The notes: a model not told the origin generated them from the sequence alone. A stretch of DNA of 24,491 bases from Desulfuromonadaceae bacterium UBA2294 (GCA_002345625.1 DDWE01000137.1:1-24491), one strand, 5' to 3'. Positions 14,802-21,794 are shown, counted from the stretch's first letter. A program made the numbers and translations.

Positions 14802-15926
14802 TTAAACCTTCTTCCCATCCCGTGATAACCTCAACCGTCGATCCCACAAAAGTTCACCTTCGTAGCTAAAATAACAATAACCATTTACAGCGGAAGCCTC
14901 CAACAAATGAGTCGCCAAGGCTGAAACCGACCATGACTTTCCGTCGTAACTCACTTGATTGGAGTCATCCAGTACAGTGCAAGTAATATGGATGTCTTTT
15001 GTAAAGACCAGTTCTGCACCAATCGGTACGTCAATGATGCGAAAGCGCGTGTTTGGACTACGCACACGTTTTCCCTGCACGGACGAATTATTCGCTTTTA
15101 CGCGGATTTGTTTCTTATTAGGAAAGACGTCATGATTGCCTTGGTAATGTTTCGCGCAGACGCTCATGAAGGCGTCGTTATCCAAAAGGGCATATTCCTC
15201 GCGAAAACGGGCGCGGTAGAACAAATTCAAGGCGAACTCAAGTTTTACAGTGGACACTTTCTCGTTCAGGGCAACCATGGTGTCGACGGCGGTTGTCAGT
15301 TTTTCAGAGAAATCGTCCGGCAAGAAAATCGCTTCAGCGCTGCGCCAGCAGGGTACTCCCCCGACTTCCGCCGCGTGGATTTCCGGCAGGAAGTGCGCGC
15401 GAATACTCTCTAATGCCTCGGCGGTCAAGTGCGGCATTGCCTGTTCGATTTCATGTAAGGTCAACGTGCCGTCCGCCTCTCCAATCCATCCAGTGATCGT
15501 TTTCGATATCGTCTCCAAGCTATCTTCCAGTTTAGGTGGGGGCTGGGAGCAGAAATACCCCCCCCCTCCCCACGCAGCGACCGTGAAGCCTAAATGCCTC
15601 AGAAATGCTGCGCAATCTTCCTGCGTGGCAATATGGCGGAAAACGCCACAAAAACGGCTAAACACCCGTTCGACCGAAAAGCAACCGTATTCCATTAGCC
15701 ATTCTATCGTTTGCCAATCAAACGCCAACTGGGACGCATTATCCGAAATCATCTCTCTGGAAAACCACAGGCCACTCCCCAATTGGAACATTGCAGCTTT
15801 CAGGTCTTCGATCTGCGAATCTTTAAGAGGGATTTTCTGGCGCAATAGCCGTACCGTCATTGGGTCGAACGAGACACCATTTGGGTATTCATGCGCCAAT
15901 GCCGTCAAAAATTCATCAGTCATCAT
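14802..15926 (-). CDS. BREX-associated protein with C-terminal RAMA-type domain
   Basis: 374 residues from the ATG at 15926. The last 60 or so residues (TCTVLDDSNQVSYDGKSWSV, then ALATHLL, NGYCYFSYEGELLWDRR) match the pattern I know for RAMA/DUF4357-type domains: a dGk-y-sSalA strand-helix followed by nG-x-yf-y-GetL-drr. RAMA is proposed in comparative genomics to bind modified DNA. The N-terminal 300 residues look like tandem winged-helix or helical repeats and I cannot name them. The gene heads the minus-strand run leading to brxP. GGAGG lies five bases upstream of ATG 15926 and eight upstream of the adjacent ATG 15923, so either may be used. A run of nine G lies in frame (see separate entry). 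The RAMA call is by pattern only. Confidence 0.8.
   Translation of the reverse strand: MMTDEFLTALAHEYPNGVSFDPMTVRLLRQKIPLKDSQIEDLKAAMFQLGSGLWFSREMISDNASQLAFDWQTIEWLMEYGCFSVERVFSRFCGVFRHIATQEDCAAFLRHLGFTVAAWGGGGYFCSQPPPKLEDSLETISKTITGWIGEADGTLTLHEIEQAMPHLTAEALESIRAHFLPEIHAAEVGGVPCWRSAEAIFLPDDFSEKLTTAVDTMVALNEKVSTVKLEFALNLFYRARFREEYALLDNDAFMSVCAKHYQGNHDVFPNKKQIRVKANNSSVQGKRVRSPNTRFRIIDVPIGAELVFTKDIHITCTVLDDSNQVSYDGKSWSVSALATHLLEASAVNGYCYFSYEGELLWDRRLRLSRDGKKV
15558..15571 (-). repeat. G4-A-G9 homopolymer tract inside the RAMA gene
   Basis: On the coding strand the tract reads GGGG, A, then nine consecutive G. It encodes the glycine run in AAWGGGGYFCS at about residue 125. Runs of eight or more G in coding sequence are slippage-prone, and a change of one base would truncate the protein in its first half. 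Confidence 0.8.
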
Positions 15927-15957
15927 GCCGCCCTCCATTGATGGGTTTGTCGGCATG
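15924..15957 (-). promoter_or_regulatory. Leader hairpin covering the RAMA gene start
   Basis: On the RNA, CATGCCG pairs perfectly with CGGCATG, and inside it CCAT pairs with ATGG across a two-base loop. The 3' arm contains the ATG at 15926, and the Shine-Dalgarno GGAGG lies within the enclosed region. Folding would hide the start site, so the structure could limit translation of the first gene. Whether the transcript includes it depends on an unmapped start site; I found no convincing sigma70 promoter just upstream. Confidence 0.4.
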
Positions 15958-16182
15958 GTGCCGGTCTATGCAAGTTAATAAACTGTTTTTTCGATTATTG
16001 GACATGGGGTACCACTCTAACGCTCTTCACTTTATCTCTATCTTGGTTGTGTAGTCAGCACGGAGGAGAATAGCTGTGCCTGAGGTTTCAAGATGCCAAG
16101 TTGATTTTTCTTTTGCATGCTTTTTAAGGAGAGAATATGTGGGCATCCACCAGTTTTCTGTGTGAATTCCAGGCTCTCACCA

Positions 16183-16430
16183 TCATTCATTGTTGGTACA
16201 TCTCTTCCCGGTGTCTCCGTATAAACTCCCCCATCGCAAAGACTTATCTGGCATCGGTAAATGTGTGCCCTTGAAAACCAGAAATTCCCGCTCTAACGCC
16301 TTATTCTGCATATATGCCAGATAATACGGCCCAGTCACCAACCGAAAATCGTCATCAAAGGTGAACAACTAGCGGTCAAAGAAGTGCATCGCCAGTAGAA
16401 GTTCACCATGCGTCTAAGCTTTACTGTTCG
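16183..16430 (-). pseudogene. Unidentified coding remnant with in-frame stops
   Basis: A single minus-strand frame reads THGELLLAMHFFDR, a TAG stop, then LFTFDDDFRLVTGPYYLAYM and KALEREFLVFKGTHLPMP to a stop at 16183. Another stop lies before THGE. The composition looks like real protein on both sides of the TAG, which suggests a decayed gene. I cannot name the family, and chance is not excluded. Confidence 0.3.
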
Positions 16431-16833
16431 CCATCAGATTTACCGTTTACAGCCCAAAATAAAAAGGCACCGACGCTCTGTGTGTCCGTGACTTATAGAT
16501 CAATATCCAGCCCCGTCCTTGTGCATCTAAAGCTCCGACGACAAAATAATTACATAGACTTTATACAACTCGTAGACGCGATGCGGCAAGGATTGATTTT
16601 ATGGAGTGGGGCAGATAGCTGTGCGATTTGTGGGATGTATTGTGATTAAGCGCAGCCAATTTTTTTATGTTAATGTGGTTGCGTTGCAAAAAGATCGTGC
16701 TAGGCTCTTTCACATAGTCTGTTTTAGGTTTGCACAAGATCATCCTGTCGCGACCGTTTTTGCCTGTAGCAAGTATGTAATGGATTGGTACTAGAGTGTT
16801 AAAAAGCATGCGAAAAAAAGTTGAAAAAAATGC

Positions 16834-16862
16834 TTGCAATGGCAAAAAGCACTGTGTTATCT
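16834..16862 (+). promoter_or_regulatory. Promoter upstream of the cold-shock gene
   Basis: TTGCAA (16834-16839), exactly 17 bases, then TTATCT (16857-16862), set in A-rich DNA. Transcription should begin near 16869, giving a leader of about 160 bases before the csp ATG, like the long leaders of cspA-type genes. Confidence 0.65.
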
Positions 16863-16868
16863 TCGCGA

Positions 16869-16969
16869 CGCTAACAAAGCTTGTGCTGGTGTTCAAACGT
16901 CGGTCGTTTTGACAGGATGTCAATGAAGGACAAACCACACATGCCGATTCATGGCGGTGTGGTTTTTTT
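16869..16969 (+). ncRNA. Candidate leader RNA or small RNA ending in an intrinsic terminator
   Basis: Between the promoter and the csp gene the sequence ends in AAACCACAC (16932-16940), a partly paired interior, GTGTGGT and seven T's: a textbook terminator 63 bases before csp. Either the RNA is a stand-alone small RNA of about 100 bases or csp is controlled by attenuation or temperature-dependent read-through. No known riboswitch consensus was recognised. Confidence 0.45.
16932..16969 (+). terminator. Intrinsic terminator in the csp leader
   Basis: ACCACAC pairs with GTGTGGT, with further pairing of GCC and GGC around a short loop, and a run of seven T's follows. It lies between the promoter and the csp coding region on the same strand, which is unusual unless it is conditional. 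Confidence 0.7.
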
Positions 16970-17031
16970 GTAGTTACGTTTGACACAGGCGCAGCACCAA
17001 CAACCCCATAAGAGGGGACGAGGACAGGAAC

Positions 17032-17232
17032 ATGGCTGAAGGTAAAGTGAAGTGGTTCAACGACGCAAAGGGTTTCGGTTTCATTGAGCAGGACAACGGT
17101 CCTGACGTATTCGTGCATTTCTCGGCGATCTCGGGCGACGGCTTCAAGTCCCTGGCCGAAGGCGATCGCGTCAGCTTTGACGTGACTCAGGGCCCGAAAG
17201 GCCCGCAGTCGGCCAACGTTCGCAAGATCTAA
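17032..17232 (+). CDS. CspA-family cold-shock protein
   Basis: 66 residues, the full length of the family. It is a single cold-shock domain with RNP1 KGFGFIE and RNP2 VFVHFSA, and the N-terminal KVKWFNDAKG typical of these single-stranded nucleic-acid-binding RNA chaperones. A GAGG lies eight to eleven bases upstream of the ATG. The gene stands alone, with its own promoter and long leader on one side and a strong terminator on the other. The spacing and leader suggest post-transcriptional control. Confidence 0.97.
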   Translation: MAEGKVKWFNDAKGFGFIEQDNGPDVFVHFSAISGDGFKSLAEGDRVSFDVTQGPKGPQSANVRKI

Positions 17233-17256
17233 TCGATTTTAGCAACGTGAGCTTAA

Positions 17257-17291
17257 ACCGGCCCCGCAGCCAACTGCGGGGCCGGTTTTTT
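17257..17291 (+). terminator. csp terminator
   Basis: ACCGGCCCCGCAG pairs perfectly with CTGCGGGGCCGGT over a CCAA loop, and a T-run follows. It lies 25 bases after the csp stop codon. Confidence 0.92.
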
Positions 17292-17323
17292 ATTGTCTAT
17301 TTGCCCATCCCTCCGGTGTCGCC

Positions 17324-17332
17324 TGTTATACT
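17324..17332 (+). promoter_or_regulatory. Extended -10 promoter candidate for the DUF169 gene
   Basis: TGTTATACT is an extended -10 (TG, one base, TATACT), 39 bases upstream of the ATG and clear of the csp terminator. No good -35 is present at 17 bases. Confidence 0.45.
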
Positions 17333-17371
17333 TTTGGCTCATTTGCCCAAACAGACCAGGAGGCCCAGCCG

Positions 17372-18124
17372 ATGCAATCCTTTCTCGATGCCCTGCGTGA
17401 CACCATCATCCCGGCCACCCCCCCCGTCGCCGTCCGCCGCCTCAATGATGCCCGCCAACTCGAAGGCTTAAAAATCCGTGTTCAGGGCGAGCGCCTCGCC
17501 GTCTGCCAGCAGATCGCCTACAGCCGCCTGTACGGCTGGTCGACCTGGTGTGACCGGCAGACCAGCCACTGTGTCCTCGGTGCCGCCTGTGTCGGCCTGG
17601 TCGCGCCACCGGCGCGGCTCCTCGACGGTAGCGTCAACTGCGGCGTCTACCAGAAGGATCAGGCCGCTGCCAGCGCCATGCAGCAGCAGATGCCACGCCT
17701 GCCGGTCGGTACCGCCGGTTTTTTGACCTGGCCGTTGACCCGCCCCTTGCCTGGGATGGGGCCGGAGGCGGTGGTGCTGTATGTCAATTCGGCGCAGGCG
17801 ATGCGCTTTGTGCAGGCCTTTTTGTACCACGACGGCGGCGAATTCGTCATGCGCTCCTCCGGTGATGCCGGGGTCTGCTCACGCGGCGTCGCCCAGGTGA
17901 TTCGTGACAACGCCCCGACCATCGAGATCCCCTGCATGGGTGATCGCCGGTTTTCTCTGGCTCAGGATTTCGAGCTCATCGTCGGCATCCCGGCTTCCTG
18001 GCTGCAGCGCACGACTGAAGGGTTGCTCGCCACCCATAAGGCCGGCATCCGTTATCCGGTGCCGTTCCAGATTCCGTCGAATTGCCAGCTGCCGCCGGAG
18101 TTTGTGACCGGTGCGACGGACTAA
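17372..18124 (+). CDS. DUF169 family protein
   Basis: 250 residues. The features I associate with DUF169 (COG2043) are present: an N-terminal region ending in LAVCQQIAYSRLYGW, a Cys-containing CVLGAACVGL segment, and the C-terminal CSRGVAQVI and GDRRFSL blocks. The biochemical role of the family is unknown. AGGAGG lies eight bases upstream of the ATG. The last 33 bases of this gene reappear at 20398-20430 after the second Fic gene, which marks a local duplication. The gene is intact and GC-rich like the surrounding chromosome. Confidence 0.85.
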   Translation: MQSFLDALRDTIIPATPPVAVRRLNDARQLEGLKIRVQGERLAVCQQIAYSRLYGWSTWCDRQTSHCVLGAACVGLVAPPARLLDGSVNCGVYQKDQAAASAMQQQMPRLPVGTAGFLTWPLTRPLPGMGPEAVVLYVNSAQAMRFVQAFLYHDGGEFVMRSSGDAGVCSRGVAQVIRDNAPTIEIPCMGDRRFSLAQDFELIVGIPASWLQRTTEGLLATHKAGIRYPVPFQIPSNCQLPPEFVTGATD

Positions 18125-18126
18125 AC

Positions 18127-18608
18127 CAAGGCGGTTTCACGCAACGGCGCAACGAACGCAACGTGAAATCGTTTTTTTGGTCTTCAATCCAAACTGGTTT
18201 TACTGAAAAGGTTATGGTCCTCTATCTTTGTTTACGTAGCGTCGTTGCGGCGTTGCGTGAGTAGAAATGGGTTGGTTCTCCCCTTGTTGGTAAAGCAGGC
18301 AAGGCGGTCTCACGCAACGGCGCAACGAACGCAACGTGAAATCGTTTTTTTGGTCTTCAATCCAAACTGGTTTTACTGAAAAGGTTATGGTCCTCTATCT
18401 TTGTTTACGTAGCGTCGTTGCGGCGTCGCGTGAGTAGAATGGTTTGTTGCTCACCCCTGCGGGTTAAGCTGGCAAGGCGGTCTCACGCAACGAACGCAAC
18501 GTGAAATCGTTTTTTTGGTCTTCAACCTAAACGGGTTTTACTGAAAAGCATATGACTTCAAGGTTTGCCTGCGTAGCGTCGTTGCGGCGTTGCGTGAGTC
18601 AAAAGGGT
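18127..18608. repeat. Tandem array of three 173-bp-period repeats
   Basis: Three palindromic units begin at 18137, 18310 and 18483, exactly 173 bases apart. Each unit starts TCACGCAACGGCGCAACG and ends CGTTGCGGCGTTGCGTGA, an 18-bp terminal inverted repeat with one mismatch. Units 1 and 2 are 124 bp and nearly identical. Unit 3 (18483-18597, 115 bp) has lost eight bases from its left arm, and its right half differs (CATATGACTTCAAGG) and matches the unit in front of the pirin gene. No coding capacity. Together with 18609-18888 this accounts for the gene-free stretch up to the second Fic gene. Confidence 0.9.
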
Positions 18609-18641
18609 TTAAAGCACGCGGTTTTTATTTGTGAGGTGACC

Positions 18642-18683
18642 ATAAGCGACCTGCTCCCCGACCACAGCAAGCAGATCTGCTGA
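18642..18683 (+). pseudogene. 5' fragment of the pirin gene, start codon lost
   Basis: From 18541 the DNA copies the region in front of the intact pirin gene: the repeat end, GTCAAAAGGGTTTAAAGCAC and GTGAGGTGACC. It then enters the coding sequence as ATA-SDLLPDH, where the intact gene has ATG-SDLLPNQ. Similarity ends by about 18665 and a TGA follows at 18681. It is a duplicated, dead 5' end, not a gene. Confidence 0.8.
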
Positions 18684-18888
18684 TTGTGCCAGTCCGACTT
18701 GGTCGACAAGCATCGCCCGCCGAGCGAAGAGGACGCAGACAGCAGTGTTCCGCCCATCTTCTTATCTCCACGGATGATCAAGCGAGTTACTTATGTGTAT
18801 GAATTCATGTTTATGTCGATGTTTTCTGGAATCTGTGCTATTTAAAAGCATGAAATCCTGACATGACAGGTCCAGGAGGCTGCTTAAA

Positions 18889-20349
18889 GTGAAAAAGTTC
18901 CCGGTCATCTTTACCTCTGACGCCTCCCTCTCTGAGGATGTCGCCAAAGAGGTTAAAGCTGGCAAGGCCCGTAAGATCGGGCCGCGCCTTTACACCACAA
19001 ACATGAAGGATGAGCCCGCCAGGATTGTCCGGCAGAACTGGTGGCAGATCCTCTCCCTTTTGGTTCCTCATGCGGTGGTCAGCCATCGCACCGCCCTCGA
19101 AGGTGCCATCTCCCCGATGGGGCGGGCATACGTTACCGGTGCTTACCGGCGAATCATCACCCTGCCCGGGCTGGAGATTGTGCAACAGAAAGGGCCGGGA
19201 CCCGTAGAAGGCGACCTGCCGATGTTGGAGCTGCACATCTCCTCCCAAGCCCGGGCCTGTCTCGAAAATCTCTCCCCATCAAAGGCCCGGAAGGGTGAAG
19301 CCAAAACGCTGCCGACTGAGCAGCTTGAGCGAAAACTGGCCGATTTGTTGCGCACGCACGGAGAAGGGGGCTTGAACGCCCTGCGCGATCGGGCCAGAGC
19401 CATCGCCAGAGCGCTTGAACTGGGGACTGAATGTCATCAGCTCGATCAACTCATCGGCACCCTGATGGGAACCCGAAGTGCCGATCTAGGCGAACCCTTA
19501 GCCAAAGCGTATGCCCGACAAGAACCCTATGACCCGTCCGCCATTGAGCGGGTCGATGCGTTGCGTGCTGCGTTGCTGGCCCAGGGGACTCCGGACCGCT
19601 CCAATCGTGCTGAGAGCAACGAGGCGTTTTACAATGCGGCCTTTTATGACGCCTACTTCTCGAATTACATCGAAGGGACACGCTTCGAGGTTGAGGAGGC
19701 GTACCGGATCATTGAGACCGGCCGCGTCCCGGTCGAGCGCCCTGAGGATGGACACGATATCCTGGGGACTTACCGGGTCGTCGGCAGCCTGGAGGAGATG
19801 ACGACCATCCCGGCGAACTTTGCCGACTTTCAAACGCTTCTGAAGCGCCGACACGCCATGATCCTGGAGGGGCGCTCTGATAAACGCCCAGGACAATTTA
19901 AAGAGCTTCCCAACTTTGCTGGCCAGACCCGTTTCGTTGATCCTGACCTGTTGTCAGGGACGCTAAAACTGGGCTACGAAATGTGTCGCTCTTTAGAGCA
20001 CCCCTTCGCCCGTGGTTTGGTCATGATGTTTCTGATCGCGGAAGTCCATCCTTTTGACGACGGTAATGGACGTATCGCTCGGGCAATGATGAACGCAGAA
20101 CTTATTGCTGGTGACCAGGTCCGGATCTTCATTCCATCCGTCTATCGCAACGAATACGTCGCCAGCCTCAAGCGGCTCACCCATCACTCTCAGCCTGATG
20201 CGTTCATCAGGGTGATGAGCTATGCTCAGGATTTCGTTTCGCGGATCGATTTTTCGGTAAGAGAGAGTGCGAACGATATGCTCCGCGGCTGTAACGCATT
20301 TGCGGATCCTGCGGATACGGTCAAGCTACGGTTGCCGCCAGCAGAATGA
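18889..20349 (+). CDS. Fic family protein with AbiEi-like N-terminal domain
   Basis: 486 residues starting at GTG, with AGGAGG nine bases upstream. The Fic motif HPFDDGNGRIAR (387-398) is complete. SNYIEG (258-263) fits the (S/T)xxxE(G/N) class II inhibitory motif. The first 125 residues (KARKIGPRLYTTN, VVSHRTALEG, ITLPGLEI) resemble the AbiEi-type antitoxin fold: a winged helix followed by the SHRTAL and pLPGle blocks. The protein thus fuses an antitoxin/regulator-like module to an AMP-transferase. The AbiEi resemblance is by motif pattern and needs a profile search. The gene is flanked by a pirin fragment and a DUF169 fragment, so it appears to have been introduced by rearrangement. Confidence 0.9.
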   Translation: MKKFPVIFTSDASLSEDVAKEVKAGKARKIGPRLYTTNMKDEPARIVRQNWWQILSLLVPHAVVSHRTALEGAISPMGRAYVTGAYRRIITLPGLEIVQQKGPGPVEGDLPMLELHISSQARACLENLSPSKARKGEAKTLPTEQLERKLADLLRTHGEGGLNALRDRARAIARALELGTECHQLDQLIGTLMGTRSADLGEPLAKAYARQEPYDPSAIERVDALRAALLAQGTPDRSNRAESNEAFYNAAFYDAYFSNYIEGTRFEVEEAYRIIETGRVPVERPEDGHDILGTYRVVGSLEEMTTIPANFADFQTLLKRRHAMILEGRSDKRPGQFKELPNFAGQTRFVDPDLLSGTLKLGYEMCRSLEHPFARGLVMMFLIAEVHPFDDGNGRIARAMMNAELIAGDQVRIFIPSVYRNEYVASLKRLTHHSQPDAFIRVMSYAQDFVSRIDFSVRESANDMLRGCNAFADPADTVKLRLPPAE

Positions 20350-20396
20350 ACAGGGGGGAAAGGCCGGTATCTCTCCTTCTGTCTTGATGGTAATGC

Positions 20397-20440
20397 TGCC
20401 GGAGTTTGTGACCAGTGCGACGGACTAAACCAAGGCGGAC
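20397..20440 (+). pseudogene. 3' fragment of the DUF169 gene
   Basis: GCCGGAGTTTGTGACCAGTG and the following bases to the TAA and AACCAAGGCGG copy the end of the DUF169 gene (18094-18137) with one or two changes. They run directly into another copy of the palindromic repeat. With the pirin fragment at 18642 this shows that the DUF169-repeat-pirin region was duplicated around the Fic gene. Confidence 0.85.
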
Positions 20441-20508
20441 TCACGCAACGGCGCAACGAACGCAACGTGAAATCTTTTTTGATCGCCAACTCAAATTGGT
20501 TTTACTGA

Positions 20509-20768
20509 ATCTGCTTATCGACTTCGCTTCACCAATGAACAATTCGATAAGGACATAGGCAATTTCACGCTCGTTTGCGTTGCTCACTCAAGCCGCAAAG
20601 GCGCAAAGAAAATCGTGGTCTATCGGGTTAACCTTCGCGTCTTTGCGGCTTTGCGTGAGACAAGATTTTGATTTAGACCGCAAGCTAACCAGCTGTCCCG
20701 CGAGTTTAAATAGTTTCAGATTTTTCAATGAGACTCATGTTGAGTCAAATGGATAACCACATTACTGA
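20509..20768. mobile_element. 260-bp insertion with 7-bp target duplication
   Basis: TTACTGA at 20502-20508 is repeated at 20762-20768. Removing one copy with the DNA between restores an uninterrupted repeat unit. The insert has no coding capacity and contains a different palindromic element at 20583-20659. It behaves like a non-autonomous MITE-type insertion. I did not find clear terminal inverted repeats at its very ends. Confidence 0.5.
20583..20659. repeat. CGCAAAG-type palindromic element
   Basis: CTCACTCAAGCCGCAAAGGC at the left end is matched in inverted form by GTCTTTGCGGCTTTGCGTGA at the right end, apart from a one-base gap and a few changes. Similar CGCAAAGACGCAAAG intergenic sequences are, from memory, dispersed in many bacterial genomes. 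Confidence 0.65.
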
Positions 20769-20876
20769 AAAGCATATGAATTCAAGGTTTGCTTGCGTAG
20801 CGTCGTTGCGGCGTTGCGTGAGTCAAAAGGGTTTAAAGCACCGCGGTTTTTATTTTTGATCATACGTGAGGTGACC

Positions 20877-21794
20877 ATGAGCGACCTGCTCCCCAACCAG
20901 ACCAAAACCTGCACCTGCCAAAACAAACCGACTGGCCCCCTGCAACGCATCCTCAAACCGCTGGAGAAAGACCTCGGCGGTTTCAGCGTCCGCCGCCTGC
21001 TGCCGGCGGCGGCGCAAAAAGCAGTCGGCCCCTACGTCTTTTTCGACCACCTCGGCCCGGTGACCTTCCCGCCCGGCGCCGGCATTGACGTCCGACCGCA
21101 TCCGCACATCGGCCTGGCGACCATCACCTACCTGCTCGACGGTGAGATCCTGCACCGCGACAGCCTCGGCTCAGTGCAGCCGATCCGCCCGCTGGCGATC
21201 AACCTGATGACCGCCGGCCGCGGTATTGTCCACTCCGAGCGGACCCCGCCGCAGGTGCGCCAGGGTGCGCACGATCTGCACGCCCTGCAGCTGTGGATCG
21301 CCCTGCCGATCGCCGACGAGCGCTGCGAGCCGGCCTTTCACCACTACCCGGCTGAGCTGCTGCCGGAGAGAGAACTTGCCGGTGGCCGGGTGCGGGTGCT
21401 GATCGGCAGCGCCTTCGGCCTGACCTCACCGGTAGCCACGAAATCCGACACCCTCTATGTCGATCTCAGGCTGCCGGCCGGCGCCTGTCTGGAACTGCCC
21501 CAGCTGGTGGGGGACTACGCCCTCTACACACTGGCCGGTGAGCTGCAGGTGGGCGGTGAAGCGCTGCCGCCACAGCAGATGGGGATACTCGGCAGTGGCG
21601 GCCCGACAACGCTGGTCGCCACAAGCGCTTGTCATCTGGTGCTGATCGGCGGTGAGTCGCTCGGTCATCGTACCGTCTGGTGGAACCTGGTGGCGAGCGA
21701 CCACAAACTGATCGAAGCGGCGAAGAGTGCCTGGCGTGAACGGCGCTTTCCGCCGGTGCCGGGGGAGACCGAATTTATCCCGCTGCCGGAATGA
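20877..21794 (+). CDS. Pirin family protein
   Basis: 305 residues from ATG 20877, which has GAGGTG three bases upstream; the longer in-frame extension lies in repeat DNA and is rejected. It has a cupin fold with the pirin metal ligands His75 and His77 in VRPHPHIGLATITY and His119 and Glu121 in GRGIVHSER. Bacterial pirins include quercetin 2,3-dioxygenases and regulators of central metabolism; the substrate here cannot be told. Its first codons and upstream 100 bases are duplicated at 18541-18665. It is intact and GC-rich. Confidence 0.93.
   Translation: MSDLLPNQTKTCTCQNKPTGPLQRILKPLEKDLGGFSVRRLLPAAAQKAVGPYVFFDHLGPVTFPPGAGIDVRPHPHIGLATITYLLDGEILHRDSLGSVQPIRPLAINLMTAGRGIVHSERTPPQVRQGAHDLHALQLWIALPIADERCEPAFHHYPAELLPERELAGGRVRVLIGSAFGLTSPVATKSDTLYVDLRLPAGACLELPQLVGDYALYTLAGELQVGGEALPPQQMGILGSGGPTTLVATSACHLVLIGGESLGHRTVWWNLVASDHKLIEAAKSAWRERRFPPVPGETEFIPLPE

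Larger units (their letters stand above)
15927..17031. other. Long stretch without an intact gene, from the BREX leader to csp
   Basis: The stretch holds the RAMA leader hairpin, a broken minus-strand coding remnant (16183-16430), an AT-rich part with no recognisable content (16450-16800), and the cold-shock promoter, leader and terminator from 16834. It marks the change from the BREX region to the plus-strand chromosomal genes. No integrase, tRNA or att site was seen in it. Confidence 0.6.
20441..20821. repeat. Fourth palindromic repeat, split by an insertion
   Basis: The left half (20441-20508) and right half (20762-20821) together form one unit of the TCACGCAACG...CGTTGCGTGA family, 121 bp without the insert. 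The intervening 20509-20761 is foreign, and TTACTGA occurs at both junctions. The region between the second Fic gene and the pirin start (20350-20876) holds only this repeat, the insert and the DUF169 fragment. Confidence 0.8.

Noticed and set aside
14385..14825. 146-codon plus-strand frame over the brxP start region
   Set aside because: It lies across brxP and the RAMA gene end, has no ribosome site, and the protein is arginine/serine-rich in the way of reverse-frame artefacts.
14647..14847. 66-codon minus-strand frame between the RAMA gene and the small ORF
   Set aside because: It overlaps the RAMA gene end in another frame, is Arg/Ser-rich without hydrophobic pattern, and has no ribosome site.
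15250..15978. 242-codon plus-strand frame opposite the RAMA gene
   Set aside because: The minus-strand gene has the RAMA-like ending and a strong ribosome site; the plus frame has low-complexity composition.
18127..18608. Possible CRISPR array
   Set aside because: The repeated units are long (115-124 bp), palindromic and the intervening sequences are also nearly identical; no cas genes nearby.
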